In this document: positions 39,289 through 50,215 of the stretch, piece by piece
Numbering within the stretch: the stretch's first letter is position 1
Layout of the letters: each line of letters opens with the position of its first letter
Assembly: GCF_029867415.1 (NCBI RefSeq)
Contig: NC_081183.1
Coordinates: forward strand, 17,542,404 to 17,606,403
From: Vicia villosa
Taxonomy: Eukaryota > Streptophyta > Magnoliopsida > Fabales > Fabaceae
DNA length: 64,000 bases
Direction: 5' to 3'
The notes under the pieces: model-generated
The model's database searches: none
Told to the model about the DNA's origin: nothing
The model's input: only the letters and a program-made list of their open reading frames with translations
Translations under genes and position numbers: made by a program

Positions 39289-39537
39289 AATTAATAATAT
39301 AATTATGTTAGTTGTTATTTTATTTTGAATGTTTAGTTGAATTGGGCTTTTCATTTGGGTCTTTTAGTTTAGTATCATTATGAGTACTATATATGTAGTC
39401 TTTTGAGACTTTGAGGAGAATCAATCAAATGAAATGAAGTCTTTTATTCCTTTTATTTTATTAAGTCATTTTAGTGTTCTTCCCATTTTCTAGTAGAAAC
39501 CCTAGTTTATAGCTTTGATAGGAATTGCTTCCTATCA
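39289..39537 (+). repeat. Left LTR of the gene-fragment-carrying element
   Basis: Matches about 46773-47037 across its length with about 8% divergence by eye. Ends cctatca, followed by a primer-site-like ttggtgatttcattc. Confidence 0.65.
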
Positions 39538-40089
39538 ATTGGTGATTTCATTCTTGCACTCAATCTCTCCTATGGAGTATTCCAACTTCACACCCCCATT
39601 TCACCAATGGAGCATTTCTCCAACCTATCCCACAAACCCCTCTCTTACATCTCATATGAATCCCTCATTTCCATCTTTCCCATGAGAAATTTGTACACAT
39701 TATTCTAACACTCATGCTTGATCATCACCAAATTTGTATCTAAATAATAGGTATTCACCACATATTCATTATTCATATCCCTCTTATTCCTCTTATTCAA
39801 CAACCCATCATTCATACTAGTACAACAATTATTACCAACAACTACAACCAACAAACGCCTCCATAATTAACCATAAATATCAAAGCCACTCTAGTATTAG
39901 AAGAGTTTGTGAGAAGCATTTGCAAGTCTCTCATCCTTGTATTAAGAAAAGATTAAAAAAACCACAAAACTCAGATACAGTCGTTGCATCATCGAAATCA
40001 AGTCGGAGTTGCATCCAACTCATCTTCCCAAAAAATGCCGCCACACCCTCAGCGTCGGCCACTGCAAAGTCCTTCCGTTTTCTACAATA

Positions 40090-40196
40090 GGAAATAAAAA
40101 GAAAGATGACGCAGATCCATCTACAAAGGCTAAAGCAAGTAGTAAGGATGTTTCTAAGAGAGAAAAACTTTGTGTATCTGCCATGTTTGCAAGTAT
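40090..40196 (+). pseudogene. ABCF4/GCN4-like N-terminal fragment, first half
   Basis: Encodes KKKDDADPSTKAKASSKDVS followed by KREKLCVSAMFA, the distinctive lysine-rich N-terminus of plant ABCF4/GCN4 (a soluble GCN20-type ABC ATPase linked to translation and stomatal immunity). The position where the start codon is expected reads ATA, so it cannot initiate there. The frame is cut at 40196 by the Copia element and resumes at 44719 after the same five bases (agtat). Upstream sequence from about 39900 may be captured 5' UTR. Confidence 0.75.
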
Positions 40197-43100
40197 TGTT
40201 AACGTTAATGTCCTAGTTTGTAGGAGTTATTTTCTAGGGTGTAGGAGTTATTTTATGTGTTGTTAATAAGTTGCATAGTCTTTAGGAAGTCCTATTTTTT
40301 AGGCTAGTGCAGATTGTTCTCTAATTCTGTCATGTAAGGCTTTTAAATAGCCAACTTCTCAAATGAAATAAACAAGCTTTTCAGTTTATCATTTGGCATC
40401 AGAGCTCAACGATTAGGGCCTGATAAAAAGTTTCAGCAAAGAGTGAAACACTGTGTGAGAGTAGAGATGGCTGAGAGTAGCAGTACCAACGAAAAGTTCG
40501 TGCAACCGGCAATTCCACGATTCGATGGGTACTATGAGCACTGGGAAAAACTGATGGAGAATTTCCTTCGTGCAAAGGAATATTGGACCCTAATTGAGAA
40601 GGGACTCGACACAGTTCCAGAAGGCACTCAAGTGGCAGAAGCACAAATGAAGGTGATAGAGGAGCAACGGTCGAAAGATATGAAGATAAAGAATTATCTC
40701 TATCAAGCAATTGATAGAGAAATCTTGGAGACCATACTCAATGATGATACTTCCAAGCAGATTTGGGATTCTATGAAACAAAAGTTCAAGGGTTCCACGA
40801 GGGTGAAGAGGGCTCAATTGCAAACATTGAAGTCTAAGTTTGAAATACTCAAAATGAAGGAGGGAGAGACTGTTAATTCCTATTTTGGGCGAACTCTTTC
40901 CATTGCCAAACAGATGAAAGCGTGTGGAGAAACCGTACAAGAAAGGGATATTACAGGGAAGATTCTCAGATCCCTTGTACCAAAATTTAACTATGTCGTT
41001 TGCTCCATTGAAGAATCCAACAACGTCGACACTCTTACCGTTGATGAACTTCAAAGTAGCTTGTTGATCCATGAGCAGAGAATGAAGAATGTTGACGGAG
41101 AAGAACAAGTATTGCTGAAGGTGACTTATGAAGGGAGATCTAACAGAGGGAGAGGCAGAGGAAGAGGAAAAATTAGAGGAGGTCGAGGAAGAGGGAGAAC
41201 ATATCTAAACAAAGCTAATGTTGAATGTTACCGATGTCACAATTTTGGCCACTTCCAATATGAATGCCCTACATTAGGAAAGCATTCAAATTACGCAGAG
41301 TTAGACGAGAAGGAGGAGATGTTGCTGATGGCCTATGTCGATGAAATTGGAGCAAAGCGAGAAGACACCTGGTTCTTGGATTTCGGCTGTAGTAACCACA
41401 TGTGTGGTAACCAAGCTCTATTCTATGAGTTTGGAAGTGTCTCTCAACAAATTGTGAAGCTGGGAAACGATACTAGAATGCAAGTTTCTGGCAAAGGAAG
41501 CATCAAAATGGAGGTTGATAATGCTAGTTTCACTGTCGGTGATGTATTTTGTGTTCCTGAACTAAAAAATAATCTTCTAAGCATTGGGCAGCTCCAGGAA
41601 AGAGGTCTTTCCATCCTTATAGAAGCTGGAATGTGCAAAATCTTTCATCCACAGAGAGGTTTGATCATTCAAACCAAAATGACGGCAAACCGGATGTTCA
41701 TCTTGGTAGCCAAGATGCTATCAATGTCCCTCCAACCAAAACAGGAAGTATGTTTCAATGCAGCAAGTGAGGACCTCACACAACTCTGGCACTGCAGATT
41801 GGGACATATCAGCAACACAAATCTCCAAATCTTGCAGAGTAAGAAAATGGTGCAAGGTTTGCCTCATTTGACAATCTCAAATGAAGTTTGTGTAGACTGT
41901 TTGAAAGGAAAGCAACACTGGGAGCCCATTCCAAAAAGAAGCACATGGAGAGCAACACAAAGGTTAGAACTTATTCATGCTGATTTATGAGGTCCAATTT
42001 CACCTATTTCTAATAGTGAAAGAAAATATGTGCTATGCTTAATTGATGATTATAGCCGTAAATTTTGGTCGTATATTTTGCATGCAAAGTCAGATACATT
42101 TGTTGTATTCAAAACATTTAAGACATTTGTTGAGAAAGAAACTGGTCTTTCTATCAAATGCCTACGAACATATCGAGGGGGGAGTTCACCTCTATTGAGT
42201 TCAACGATTTCTGTAAAGACAATGGAATTAAAAGACAATTGACGACGGCGTACACTCCTTAACAAAACGGAGTCGCTGAAAGGAAAAATCGTACAGTGAT
42301 GAACTGTGTAAGAAGCATGTTGTGTGAAAAAGGTATTCCAAAACCTTTTTGGCCTGAAGCAGTGAAATGGGCAGTTTATGTTCTCAATCGATGCCCCACT
42401 GTAGCCTTCAAAGATACAACCCCAGAAGAAGTTTGGAGTGGAGCAAAGCCATCCGTTGAACATCTCAGGGTCTTTGGGTGTGTGTGCCACATACATGTAC
42501 CAGATGCAAAAAGAACGAAGTTGGAAAGCAAAAGTATAAGTGGCATTCTGTTGGGAATTAGCGATGAATCAAAAGGATATAAAGTATATGATCCCGTGTC
42601 AAAGAAGGTAGTAATTAGCAGGGATGTTGTGTTTGAAGAGAAGAAAAAATGGGATTGGGATAAGAGCTATAAGCAGCAGATACTTGATGAGCTTGAATGG
42701 GGAGAAAGTGAAGATAAAATAACTGTAGAAGAGGAAATAGATGGGGACTTGGAGGCTGCACATCCAAATTTCCATGATAATGCTGCTGTTTTTGAAGATG
42801 AAATTGAGACAAGTGATGCAACAACACATCCGTCAATTTTCAGCACTTCCTCACACTCCGATAGAGAAGTACGAAACAGGAGGCCACCTACCTGGATGAA
42901 TGATTATGTGAGTGGAGAAGGTTTTTCAGATAATGAAATTAATTTTGTTGTAGGTACAAATTCAGACCCTGATAATTTTGAAGAAGCTATGAAAAGTGAA
43001 CATTGGAAGAAAGCTATGGAGGTTGAAATCAAGAGCATAGAAAAGAACAATACATGCTTCCTCACTGATTTACCAAAAGGCGCAAAGCAGATTGGAGTAA

Positions 43101-44718
43101 AGTGGGTTTTCAAAACAAAGCTGAATGAACACGGTGAAGTGGAGAAATTTAAAGCCCGATTGGTCGCCAAAGGGTATGTGCAGCGATATGGAATTGATTA
43201 TGTTGAAGTCTTCACACCAGTGGCTCGAATGGACACTATCAGAATTATTCTTGCACTGGTTGCTCAAAAGGAATGGAAGGTTTATCAACTTGACGTCAAA
43301 TCTGCAGTTTTACACGGGGAGTTAATGGAGGATGTCTATGAAGAGCAGCCCCTTGGTTTTGTAAAGAAAGATGAACCTCATAAAGTGTACAAGCTTAGAA
43401 AATCTCTTTATAGACTCAAACAAGCTCCTCGAGCTTGGTTTAGTCGCATCGAATCATATTTCTTAAGGGAGGGATTTGAGAAGTGCTCCAGCGAGCAGAC
43501 TCTGTTCGTTAAAACTAGCATCCAAGGTAAACTTTTGATTATGAGTTTATATGTTGATGATTTAATATATTGTGGGAATGATGAATCAATGATGGGGGAA
43601 TTTAAGAAGTCAATGATGAAGGAATTCAATATGTCGGATTTAGGAAAGATGAGGTATTTCCTTGGTATTGAGGTGCAACAATTGGAAAATGGAATCTTCA
43701 TTAGTCAAAAGAAGTATGCATGTGATGTACTTAAAAGATTTCAAATGGAAGAATGCAATGTTGTTTTAAATCCTATAGTTCATGGTTTCAAAATTTCAAA
43801 AGATGAGAATGGAGTTATGGTTGAAAGCACTTTCTACAAGCAGCTAGTTAGAAGCTTGATCTACTTAACATCAACCCGTCCAGATTTGATGTAAGCTGTG
43901 AGCTTAATTAGTAGGTACATGTCTCAACCTACAGAACTTCATCTTAATGCTGCAAAAAGGGTGCTAAGGTACGTGAAGGGAACTACCAGCTTTGGCATTT
44001 TATATCAGAAAGGAGCAAGTAGCATGTTGACTGTCTACAGCGACAGCGATTACGCAGGATGTTTGGAGGATAGAAAGAGCACTTCGGGATATGCTTTCAT
44101 GATCAGTTCAGGAGCAGTAGCTTGGTCATCTAGAAAGCAACCAATTGTGACACTGTCAAGATGGAGACTGAATACGTAGCAGCGGCGGCATGTGCTTGTC
44201 AAGCGATGTGGATGAAAATGGTTCTTAAAAGACTTGGCTGTGATAATGATGAATGCACAACCATTTTTTGTGATAATAGTTCAACAATAAAATTATCCAA
44301 AAATCCGGTTATGCACAAAAGGAGTAAACATATTGCAGTTCGATTCCATTTTCTAAGAGATTTATGCAAGGAAGGAGCAACTTGTTTAGTTCATTGTGGC
44401 TCACAGGATCAAGTTGCTCATATTCTAACAAAGCTTCTCAAGTTGGAACAGTTTCAGAAACTTAGAGATTTACTTGGAGTATGTGAAGTAAACTAAGTAA
44501 TCTACTTAGTTTAAGGGAGAATTTGTTAACGTTAATGTCCTAGTTTGTAGGAGTTATTTTCTAGGGTGTAGGAGTTATTTTATGTGTTGTTAATAAGTTG
44601 CCTAGTCTTTAGGAAGTCCTATTTTTTAGGCTATTGCAAATTGTTCTCTAATTCTGTTATGTAAGGCTTTTAAATAGCCAACTTCTCAAATGAAATAAAC
44701 AAGCTTTTTAGTTTATCA
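40197..44718 (+). mobile_element. Ty1/Copia retrotransposon, full length but inactivated
   Basis: LTRs of 195 bp (40197-40391, 44524-44718) start TGTTAACGTT and end TTTATCA, with five differences between them. Target duplication agtat at 40192-40196 and 44719-44723. The primer site (ttggcatcagagc, 40393-40405) is of the tRNA-Met type with one change, and a purine tract (aagggagaat) precedes the right LTR. It inserted into the captured ABCF4-like fragment, so it is younger than that capture. Confidence 0.95.
40470..44493 (+). pseudogene. Copia gag-pol polyprotein with stops and frameshifts
   Basis: Gag opens at about 40470 (MAESSSTNEKFVQPAIPRFD) with a zinc knuckle at about 41226 (CYRCHNFGHFQYEC). 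The protease site reads LDFGCSNHM near 41377, where the family normally has DSG, so the catalytic triad is altered. Integrase begins LWHCRLGHISN (41788) with CVDC (41890). RT has QLDVKSAVLHGEL (about 43290) and YVDDLIYCGND (about 43550). RNase H has SDSDYAGCLEDRKSTSGYAF (about 44040). Breaks: TGA at 41988, a frameshift near 42175 in a G-run, TAA at 42259, TAA at 43892, and a frame change near 44150. The order protease-integrase-RT-RNase H is that of Copia. I did not resolve the lineage. Confidence 0.92.
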
Positions 44719-45060
44719 AGTATCAAGGAAAAAGATGATAAACCTAAAAAAGCTTTTTCGTCGAATAAGCCGAAATCAAAACTTGCTCCAAAAGCTTCTA
44801 CATACACTGATGGTATTGATTTTCCTCCTATGATGAAGAATCTGAAGAGGAGTTAGAGCAAAAACATAGACCTGATGTGAAACCACTTGAGGTGTCTATT
44901 GCTGAAAAGAAGTCGAAAAGCGTGAAAAGAAAGATATTTTAGCTGGCCATCAGGCTGAACAAGAAAGGAAATAAGCTCTTAGGGGTGATCATGATACTTT
45001 CACTATTGTCATTGGAAGTCGGGCTTTGGTGCTTGATGGAGATGATGGTGCTGAATCGAT
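44719..45060 (+). pseudogene. ABCF4/GCN4-like N-terminal fragment, second half
   Basis: Continues directly from 40196: IKEKDDKPKKAFSSNKPKSK, LAPKASTYTDGIDFPP, then after a frame break DHDTFTIVIGSRALVLDGDD. These segments follow the order of plant ABCF4 up to just before its first ABC domain. No Walker A motif is reached, so the fragment has no ATPase part. Confidence 0.75.
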
Positions 45061-45420
45061 TCATTCACGGTCGTCTCCACTGCCAGAGCCACCTAATTCA
45101 ATCACGATATCAGTCTCGCTGCTGCCACTTGATCCTACTCAGCATCTGTTTGATGAAATGCAGGAACGAGACGCTGCCAGATTCTTTGCCACATATGTGT
45201 TACAGATCATCTCCATGACCCACGATCCAGAACCACTTGCGACATAGGAAATTGAGTTTATGAATAGCCCACACAAGTCAGGAGGAATTGTTCTCATAGC
45301 ACATTGAGTCAAGACAAAAAAAATGATATTGTTGTTTTCTCAATTGGACTTGTTCCTCATAGCACATTATTTTCTCAATTACATGCTAATAACAATTTTA
45401 CCTTCTCATTTGGCTAGGAT
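45060..45420 (+). other. Unassigned coding-like segment in the composite element
   Basis: An open frame from 45026 to 45247 encodes SITISVSLLPLDPTQHLFDE and FFATYVLQIISMTHDPEPLA; the same frame goes on past the stop at 45245 (EIEFMNSPHKSGGIVLIAH). It reads like protein-coding sequence but I do not recognise the family. It may be a fourth captured fragment. Confidence 0.35.
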
Positions 45421-45581
45421 TCCATGTTTTATGTGACACCTGCTTGAAATTTGCATCCTGGTTCACTATGGTTCACTACACTAGCAGGTTTTTTATTATG
45501 ACTGAGATTGGTTATTTGAAGCTCACTGGTTCCCTTACATGGATGATACTCCTCTATTGTCTTGGACATGCAAGAAAAGTA

Positions 45582-45960
45582 GCTTATAACAATTTCAGCG
45601 GTGAAATTTCTTCTTGTTTCTACAAGCTCTCTTGTTAGGATACACCATCTTTGGAACAAAACAGGTTCACCGGTTCTGTCCCTGACCTTAATGTTCCTCC
45701 TTTACATGTATGCAAATTATCGTCTAACAATTTAACCGGGCCGATTTTGTCGAGGTTTTTGGGTTTAGATATAAGTGCTTTTTCAGGAAATGAGCTTTGT
45801 GGGAGTCCCCTTCAAATACATTGTCCTTAAAATAATGACAAAAATAAGAAAAATGGGTTATCTGGTGGAGCTATTGATGGTATTGTAATTGGATGTATTT
45901 TTGGTTTTGTGTTGATTCTGGTTCTTTTCGTGTTCTTGTGTAGAAAAAGATAAAAAATTG
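45582..45960 (+). pseudogene. LRR receptor-like kinase fragment (last LRRs plus transmembrane segment)
   Basis: Encodes NNFSGEISSCFYKL, EQNRFTGSVPDLNVPPL, SSNNLTGPILSRFLGL, FSGNELCGSPLQIHCP, then a hydrophobic span GIVIGCIFGFVLILVLFVFL followed by CRKR. That is the juxtamembrane architecture of RKL1/RLK902-type leucine-rich repeat kinases. Stops interrupt it (45634 and 45826) and no kinase domain follows. The fragment starts and ends abruptly between the ABCF-like and SSRP1-like pieces. Confidence 0.8.
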
Positions 45961-46056
45961 ATTTTGATAATGTAGCACATGCCAAGAATGCTTATAAATA
46001 CCCAAATTGCATAGTTACAAAATCCTTTTCTCAGAAGAGTGTAGTAGCGAGGAGCC

Positions 46057-46669
46057 ATGACGGACGACCATCTCTTCAACAACATCACTCTCGGCGGCAC
46101 TTATACAGGGAAGATAAAAATATATTATGGAGAAATTTTATGGAGGAGACAAGATGGTAGTAAATCTATTGAAGTTGATGAAGCTGACTTAATGAGCATG
46201 ACATGGACAAAGATTCCAAAGAGTAATCAACGAGCATGACATGGACAAAGATTCCAAAGAGTAATCAACTTGATGTTTAAAACAAAGATGGTTCGTTCCA
46301 CAAATTCACTGGATTTCGTGATCAGGATGTTGTAAGTTTGACAAGTTTTTTCCAAAAGACATTTGGAGTAACTGGATGTTGCAAGTTTGACAAAAAATTT
46401 CTAAAAGACATTTGAAGTAACTGTAAAAGAGATGCAACTTTCTGTTAGTGGGCGCAATTGGGGAGAAATTGATTTAAATGGTAATATGTTGGCATTCATG
46501 GTTGGTTCAAAGCAAGCTTTTGAGGTGCCTTTAGCAGATATCTCACAAACAAACTTTCAAGAGAAAAATGATTTGATCTTGGAGTTTCACGTGGATGACA
46601 CAACTGGAGCCAATGAGAAAGATTCATTCATGGAGATTTTAATTAGTAATAATTGGTACAATTTTTCAT
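46057..46669 (+). pseudogene. SSRP1 (FACT subunit) N-terminal fragment, apparently intron-free
   Basis: Starts with ATG and encodes MTDDHLFNNITLGGTYTGKI, then [44 protein letters not shown] and [18 protein letters not shown]. This is the N-terminal third of plant SSRP1, the histone-chaperone partner of SPT16. A 31-bp tandem duplication near 46192-46253 (gagcatgacatggacaaagattcc...) and frame breaks near 46218-46430 disable it. No intron is visible across some 600 bp, which suggests that it came from mRNA. Confidence 0.82.
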
Positions 46670-46772
46670 AAGAATGCTCACATGTGGACTAAGAAAGTAA
46701 ATATTATTTTAAGTGCTATTTCTAGAACCTTGAGGACAAGGTTCAAGTGAATCCAACGGCAATGGTAGAAGG

Positions 46773-47037
46773 TGCAATTAGAGATTTTAATTAGTAATAT
46801 AATTATCTTGGTTGTTATTTTATTTTGAATGTTTTATTGAATTAGACTTTTCATTTGGGTCTTCTAGTTCATTGTCACTATGAGTACTATATATGTAGTC
46901 TTTTGAGACTTTGAGGAGAATCAATCAAATGAAATGAAGTCTTTTATTCCTTTTATTTTACTAAGTCATTTTAGTGTTCTTTCCCTTTTCTAGTAGAACC
47001 ACTAGTTTATAACTTTGGTAGGAATTGCTTCCTATCA
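46773..47037 (+). repeat. Right LTR of the gene-fragment-carrying element
   Basis: Second copy of the LTR-like repeat, ending cctatca at 47037 and preceded by a gypsy-type 3' tail (ccttgaggacaaggttcaag). Roughly 20 differences from the left copy. Confidence 0.65.
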
Positions 47038-47378
47038 CTATCTTTCAAGGTTTTGGACTTAATGTTTATATGTCTATTCTATTTTTACATCATGACCACT
47101 TTCCACCATTAATCTCTTATTACCTTTTTTTTTTTCCTTTTCAAAACTAATAAATAAAAAACATGAAGGGATGGGGAAGAAGATTAAAACACAAATCACA
47201 ATCACAGGAAGTGTCTACAGCATAGCTGCAGGCCAAATAACTTGTCCTTTATCTAATTAATATGAATCCATAATAATAATAAACTTATTTTATTGTTGAA
47301 AACAACAAAAAGTTATACCTACTGAGGTATACCAGAACAATAATAATCAGCAAATCATCAAAACCCTGATTGCTGCTT
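47038..47378. other. Spacer downstream of the endosulfine gene
   Basis: About 340 bp with a poly-T run near 47127-47139. No gene seen. It probably includes the 3' UTR of the minus-strand gene. Confidence 0.4.
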
Positions 47379-48443
47379 TTACTCATTGGAAGGTGCATCC
47401 TCCTCAGATGGAACACTTCCACCTTCTACAAAAACAAGAATTTAGTTAGTTCACTCTAAACATGCTGAGAATCAGTAGTAGAGAGAAGGGTTGAATCTAA
47501 TTTAAGCCATTAAGAGAAAAACACACCTTCACCCGACGGGGCGTATGGAGATTTCCGGTAACGCGTCTGCTGTTGTGTTGGCTGAAAACAGAAAAACCAA
47601 ACAGAACCTTGTCATGCAAATTACAATAAAATGGAACTTACTTGTATGAGTTAATATTATTATAGAGTGTTTGGATGAATAAGCACTTTAATACCTGTAG
47701 TTTAGGCCGGAGAGCCTCGAGTGGTCCCTTAGGCTTACCACCACCGCCTTGCTGTTTCATACGAGGAAATAGGAAAGTGTGAGATAGTTCAATAGTATTA
47801 TCAATTTAGATTTCGGAAAATAGCGGCTTGTTCAAATTCCATTATGCGATAGTGCTATAGCACCGCTACAACCATTATTAGACAACGTTTGGTACTAAAT
47901 AGCTTAGCGCCACTATAGGCGCTATTTAACAATATCGGTTCAATATAAGCAACTATTGCAAAGCAAAGGTTTTCTAGAAATACCTTTCCCAACGCCCAAT
48001 CTGCAGAATCGAAGTAAGCACGCTCATGGTCCTGGCATAGAAGTTAAATAAATGAGAAATCAAATGAGGACTTGCATCACCAAATATTTACGTGCATTGC
48101 ATTGACCGGCTTTCTTGATTTCGTAAACTTTGTTACAAACAAATGAACACGCAGAAATCTGCATGTGTACAGTGTATGTGTACCTTAGAAATAAGTGGCG
48201 GTTTTTTGGGAATCATTCCTCCATATTTTTTCTTTAAAGTTTCCTCCTACAAGGTTTACGAATTCGTGAGTAACAAAATTGTAAAAATAATCATTTGGAA
48301 GCCAAATTTAACTCCTAATTTAAGCATGCAAGAAAGCGAGATGCAAAAACAACCTGCTTCTGAGGCGATGGCATGTTAACTGACCCACCAGATGCATCCA
48401 CATCCATCTGTCCAAGTTCTTTGTTATCCTCTATGTTTGACAT
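47379..48443 (-). CDS. Alpha-endosulfine/ARPP19-family phosphoprotein
   Basis: Five coding exons on the minus strand: 48354-48443, 48184-48246, 47984-48031, 47695-47751, 47527-47581, then a last coding piece 47379-47425 (six exons counting it). They encode 119 aa. Start ATG at 48441-48443 (MSNIEDNKELGQMDVD). The family core is intact: KKKYGGMIPKKPPLISKDHE and YFDSADWALGKQG, where the FDSxDW serine is the phosphorylation site of this family. A proline/glutamine tail (GPLEALRPKLQPTQQQTRYR, KSPYAPSGE) follows. In animals and yeast the phosphorylated protein inhibits PP2A-B55 and promotes mitosis; the plant role is inferred from family. All borders are GT-AG and phases agree. An untranslated first exon lies at 50085-50215. 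Confidence 0.92.
47820..47950. repeat. Possible degenerate MITE in an endosulfine intron
   Basis: Sequence with gcggcttgttcaaat and gcgctatttaacaata at opposite ends resembles hAT MITEs of the TTGTCAAATAGCGGC type. Ends and target duplication are not convincing. Confidence 0.3.
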
Positions 48444-48466
48444 GTGATCCTTTAGAGCGTTAAATA

Positions 48467-50084
48467 CTGCAAATGCAACAACAGGCTATGTTAGCAGAAA
48501 TTCTCGAGTAGGTAGCACGATTGATTCGCAAAGAGACGCCGAAGGAGATATAAGCATAAGGTCCAAAGTTCGATCCCTCGAAACTAATATAACCACTAAG
48601 CAGAAAATTCTCAATTGCACAAACTACAATATTCGTGAATAACGCAAACAACTATACTAATCAAAGGTAAAGGACTTCCTAATGAACAACGCTGTCTTGG
48701 AGAAACGTTGTCTAGCAGGGTTGTCAAGATCTCGATCTAGATCTTAAAATCATACGATTTTGTGATCTCACTCACCCCAACGATCTCGATCTTAAGTAGA
48801 ATCGCGTGTTGTAGCCAAATTGTGAAGAAAATCATAAAACCATTAATTATGTATGATCTTGGCCAGTTTTTGGTACGATCAACCATTTACTGGCCACCAT
48901 CATTTCAATTACAGAAAGATGACAAGATGCCAAGGCAGATGCTATTTTTCCTAGAATGCACTTGACTACCAAAATGTCATGTAAGAAAAGTTCAAATACA
49001 TAGTATTATTTTTTGTTTTAGTAATATCTTACAATTTTTGTTACGATCTAATGTTTTACGATCTTGCTACCCACTCTCGATCTTACAAAAATAATTGATT
49101 AGGATCTTCCGATCTTAGTAACGATATTATGTTTCACGATCTTACTATCCCCTTCTGATCTTATGCAAGACCCCGATCTTGACAACTTTAATGTCTAGCT
49201 TACAAGTGATCTACTACGCCTATGTTTGATTATATAATGAAAACTATAAAAACTGATTTTGCCGTCATGCGTTATTCTACTACAAACAAATTATTGATTA
49301 TAGATTACTATAAGGAAAAACTGATTATCAATCCAAACCTCCATTTGAGTGGAGGTGATAAAAAGTAGTTTTTACATTAGGTTCATAAACTTATGAAAGT
49401 TGTATATCAAACTTTCTTAGCGAGTATAAAGAAAAACTTAAATCAGTTCACTTCAAACTCAATTCTACAAAATCACTTCTCAAATGATTTTGACGCCAGA
49501 ATTGATTCTACTTGAAGTTAGAATTTAATTCTGCCGCCAGAATTGATTCTACTTGAAGTTAAAATTTGTAGCTTTTAAGTTTAAACATGATTTTTACATT
49601 GAAAATTATTGTTCAACTCAATTTTGTATCAAGTTATCCAAACATAAATCACTTTACATTCACCTCACTTCTAACCAGAATCAATTCACTCAAAATCAAT
49701 TTTTTTCACCGCAGAATCAAAGTCAAAAACTAATCAGGCGCAACCACAAATAGTCAAAAACAGAAAATTGATTACATTCATACAAACAATAAAGTAGCAA
49801 AATCAATCTGCAAGTTCACTACACACCCATCATCAAATCAACCAAGATAAGAATTCTAAGCACAGGAACACAAATCTGAACATTTAAAAAAAAAAAGATT
49901 TTTCTAAAGCCTCTAATTTCACAGTGGATATTAAGCAAAACCCAAAAAAATCAAATATAGAAAAATTAATTATAAATAAAAAAAACACAAATTTATCAAA
50001 ATTGAGGTTTGAAAGTTCAAAAGAGTAGAATATGAAGATCAAGTTGAAGGAAAAGGAAAGAAGAGGATCGAAGTAAGAACTCAC
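48467..50084 (-). other. 5' UTR intron of the endosulfine gene with a hAT MITE
   Basis: 1.6 kb leader intron. A hAT-like MITE occupies 48717-49191. Its distal part (about 49435-50084) is the segment shared with the F-box upstream region. A 43-bp near-repeat (gccagaattgattctacttgaagtta) occurs at 49493 and 49533. Confidence 0.6.
48717..49191. mobile_element. hAT-type MITE rich in GATCTT motifs
   Basis: The ends carry GGTTGTCAAGATC and GATCTTGACAACTT inverted repeats. The 8-mer tgtctagc occurs at both flanks (48709-48716, 49192-49199). The body has many copies of cgatctt/acgatct. No coding capacity. Confidence 0.7.
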
Positions 50085-50215
50085 CGGAGCGGTGGGGCCA
50101 CAACCGTGATGAGCGGAGCACCGAACGTCCGGTCGGTGTTCACCTCTCTCTCACTTTCTCTCTCTAAAATTCTTCTCACTTTCTCTCTCTATCTGTTTGC
50201 GTGTTGTTGTCTTTG
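50085..50215 (-). promoter_or_regulatory. Untranslated first exon and promoter-proximal region of the endosulfine gene
   Basis: The minus strand shows a CT/GA-rich leader ending at a splice donor (reverse of ctcac at 50080-50084). The matching acceptor is at 48467, so the ATG sits 23 nt into the second exon. This exon plus the intron and the DNA upstream is duplicated at 59400-60150, which shows that the block can travel as a unit. The 5' end of the exon is not defined. Confidence 0.6.

Larger units (their letters stand above)
39289..47037 (+). mobile_element. LTR-flanked element carrying fragments of several host genes
   Basis: Two direct repeats of about 250 bp (39289-39537 and about 46773-47037) have LTR character: same orientation, both end in TTCCTATCA, both contain the leader-like run tagtcttttgagactttgagg. 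The left copy is followed by ttggtgatttcattc, as in legume gypsy elements. The right copy is preceded by ccttgaggacaaggttcaag, as at the 3' end of gypsy coding regions. I count roughly 20 differences over 255 bp, so the unit is old. No pol remains. The interior holds pieces of an ABCF4/GCN4-like gene, an LRR receptor kinase and SSRP1, all on the plus strand, plus a later Copia insertion. I could not define a target duplication, so the outer borders are approximate. Confidence 0.7.
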
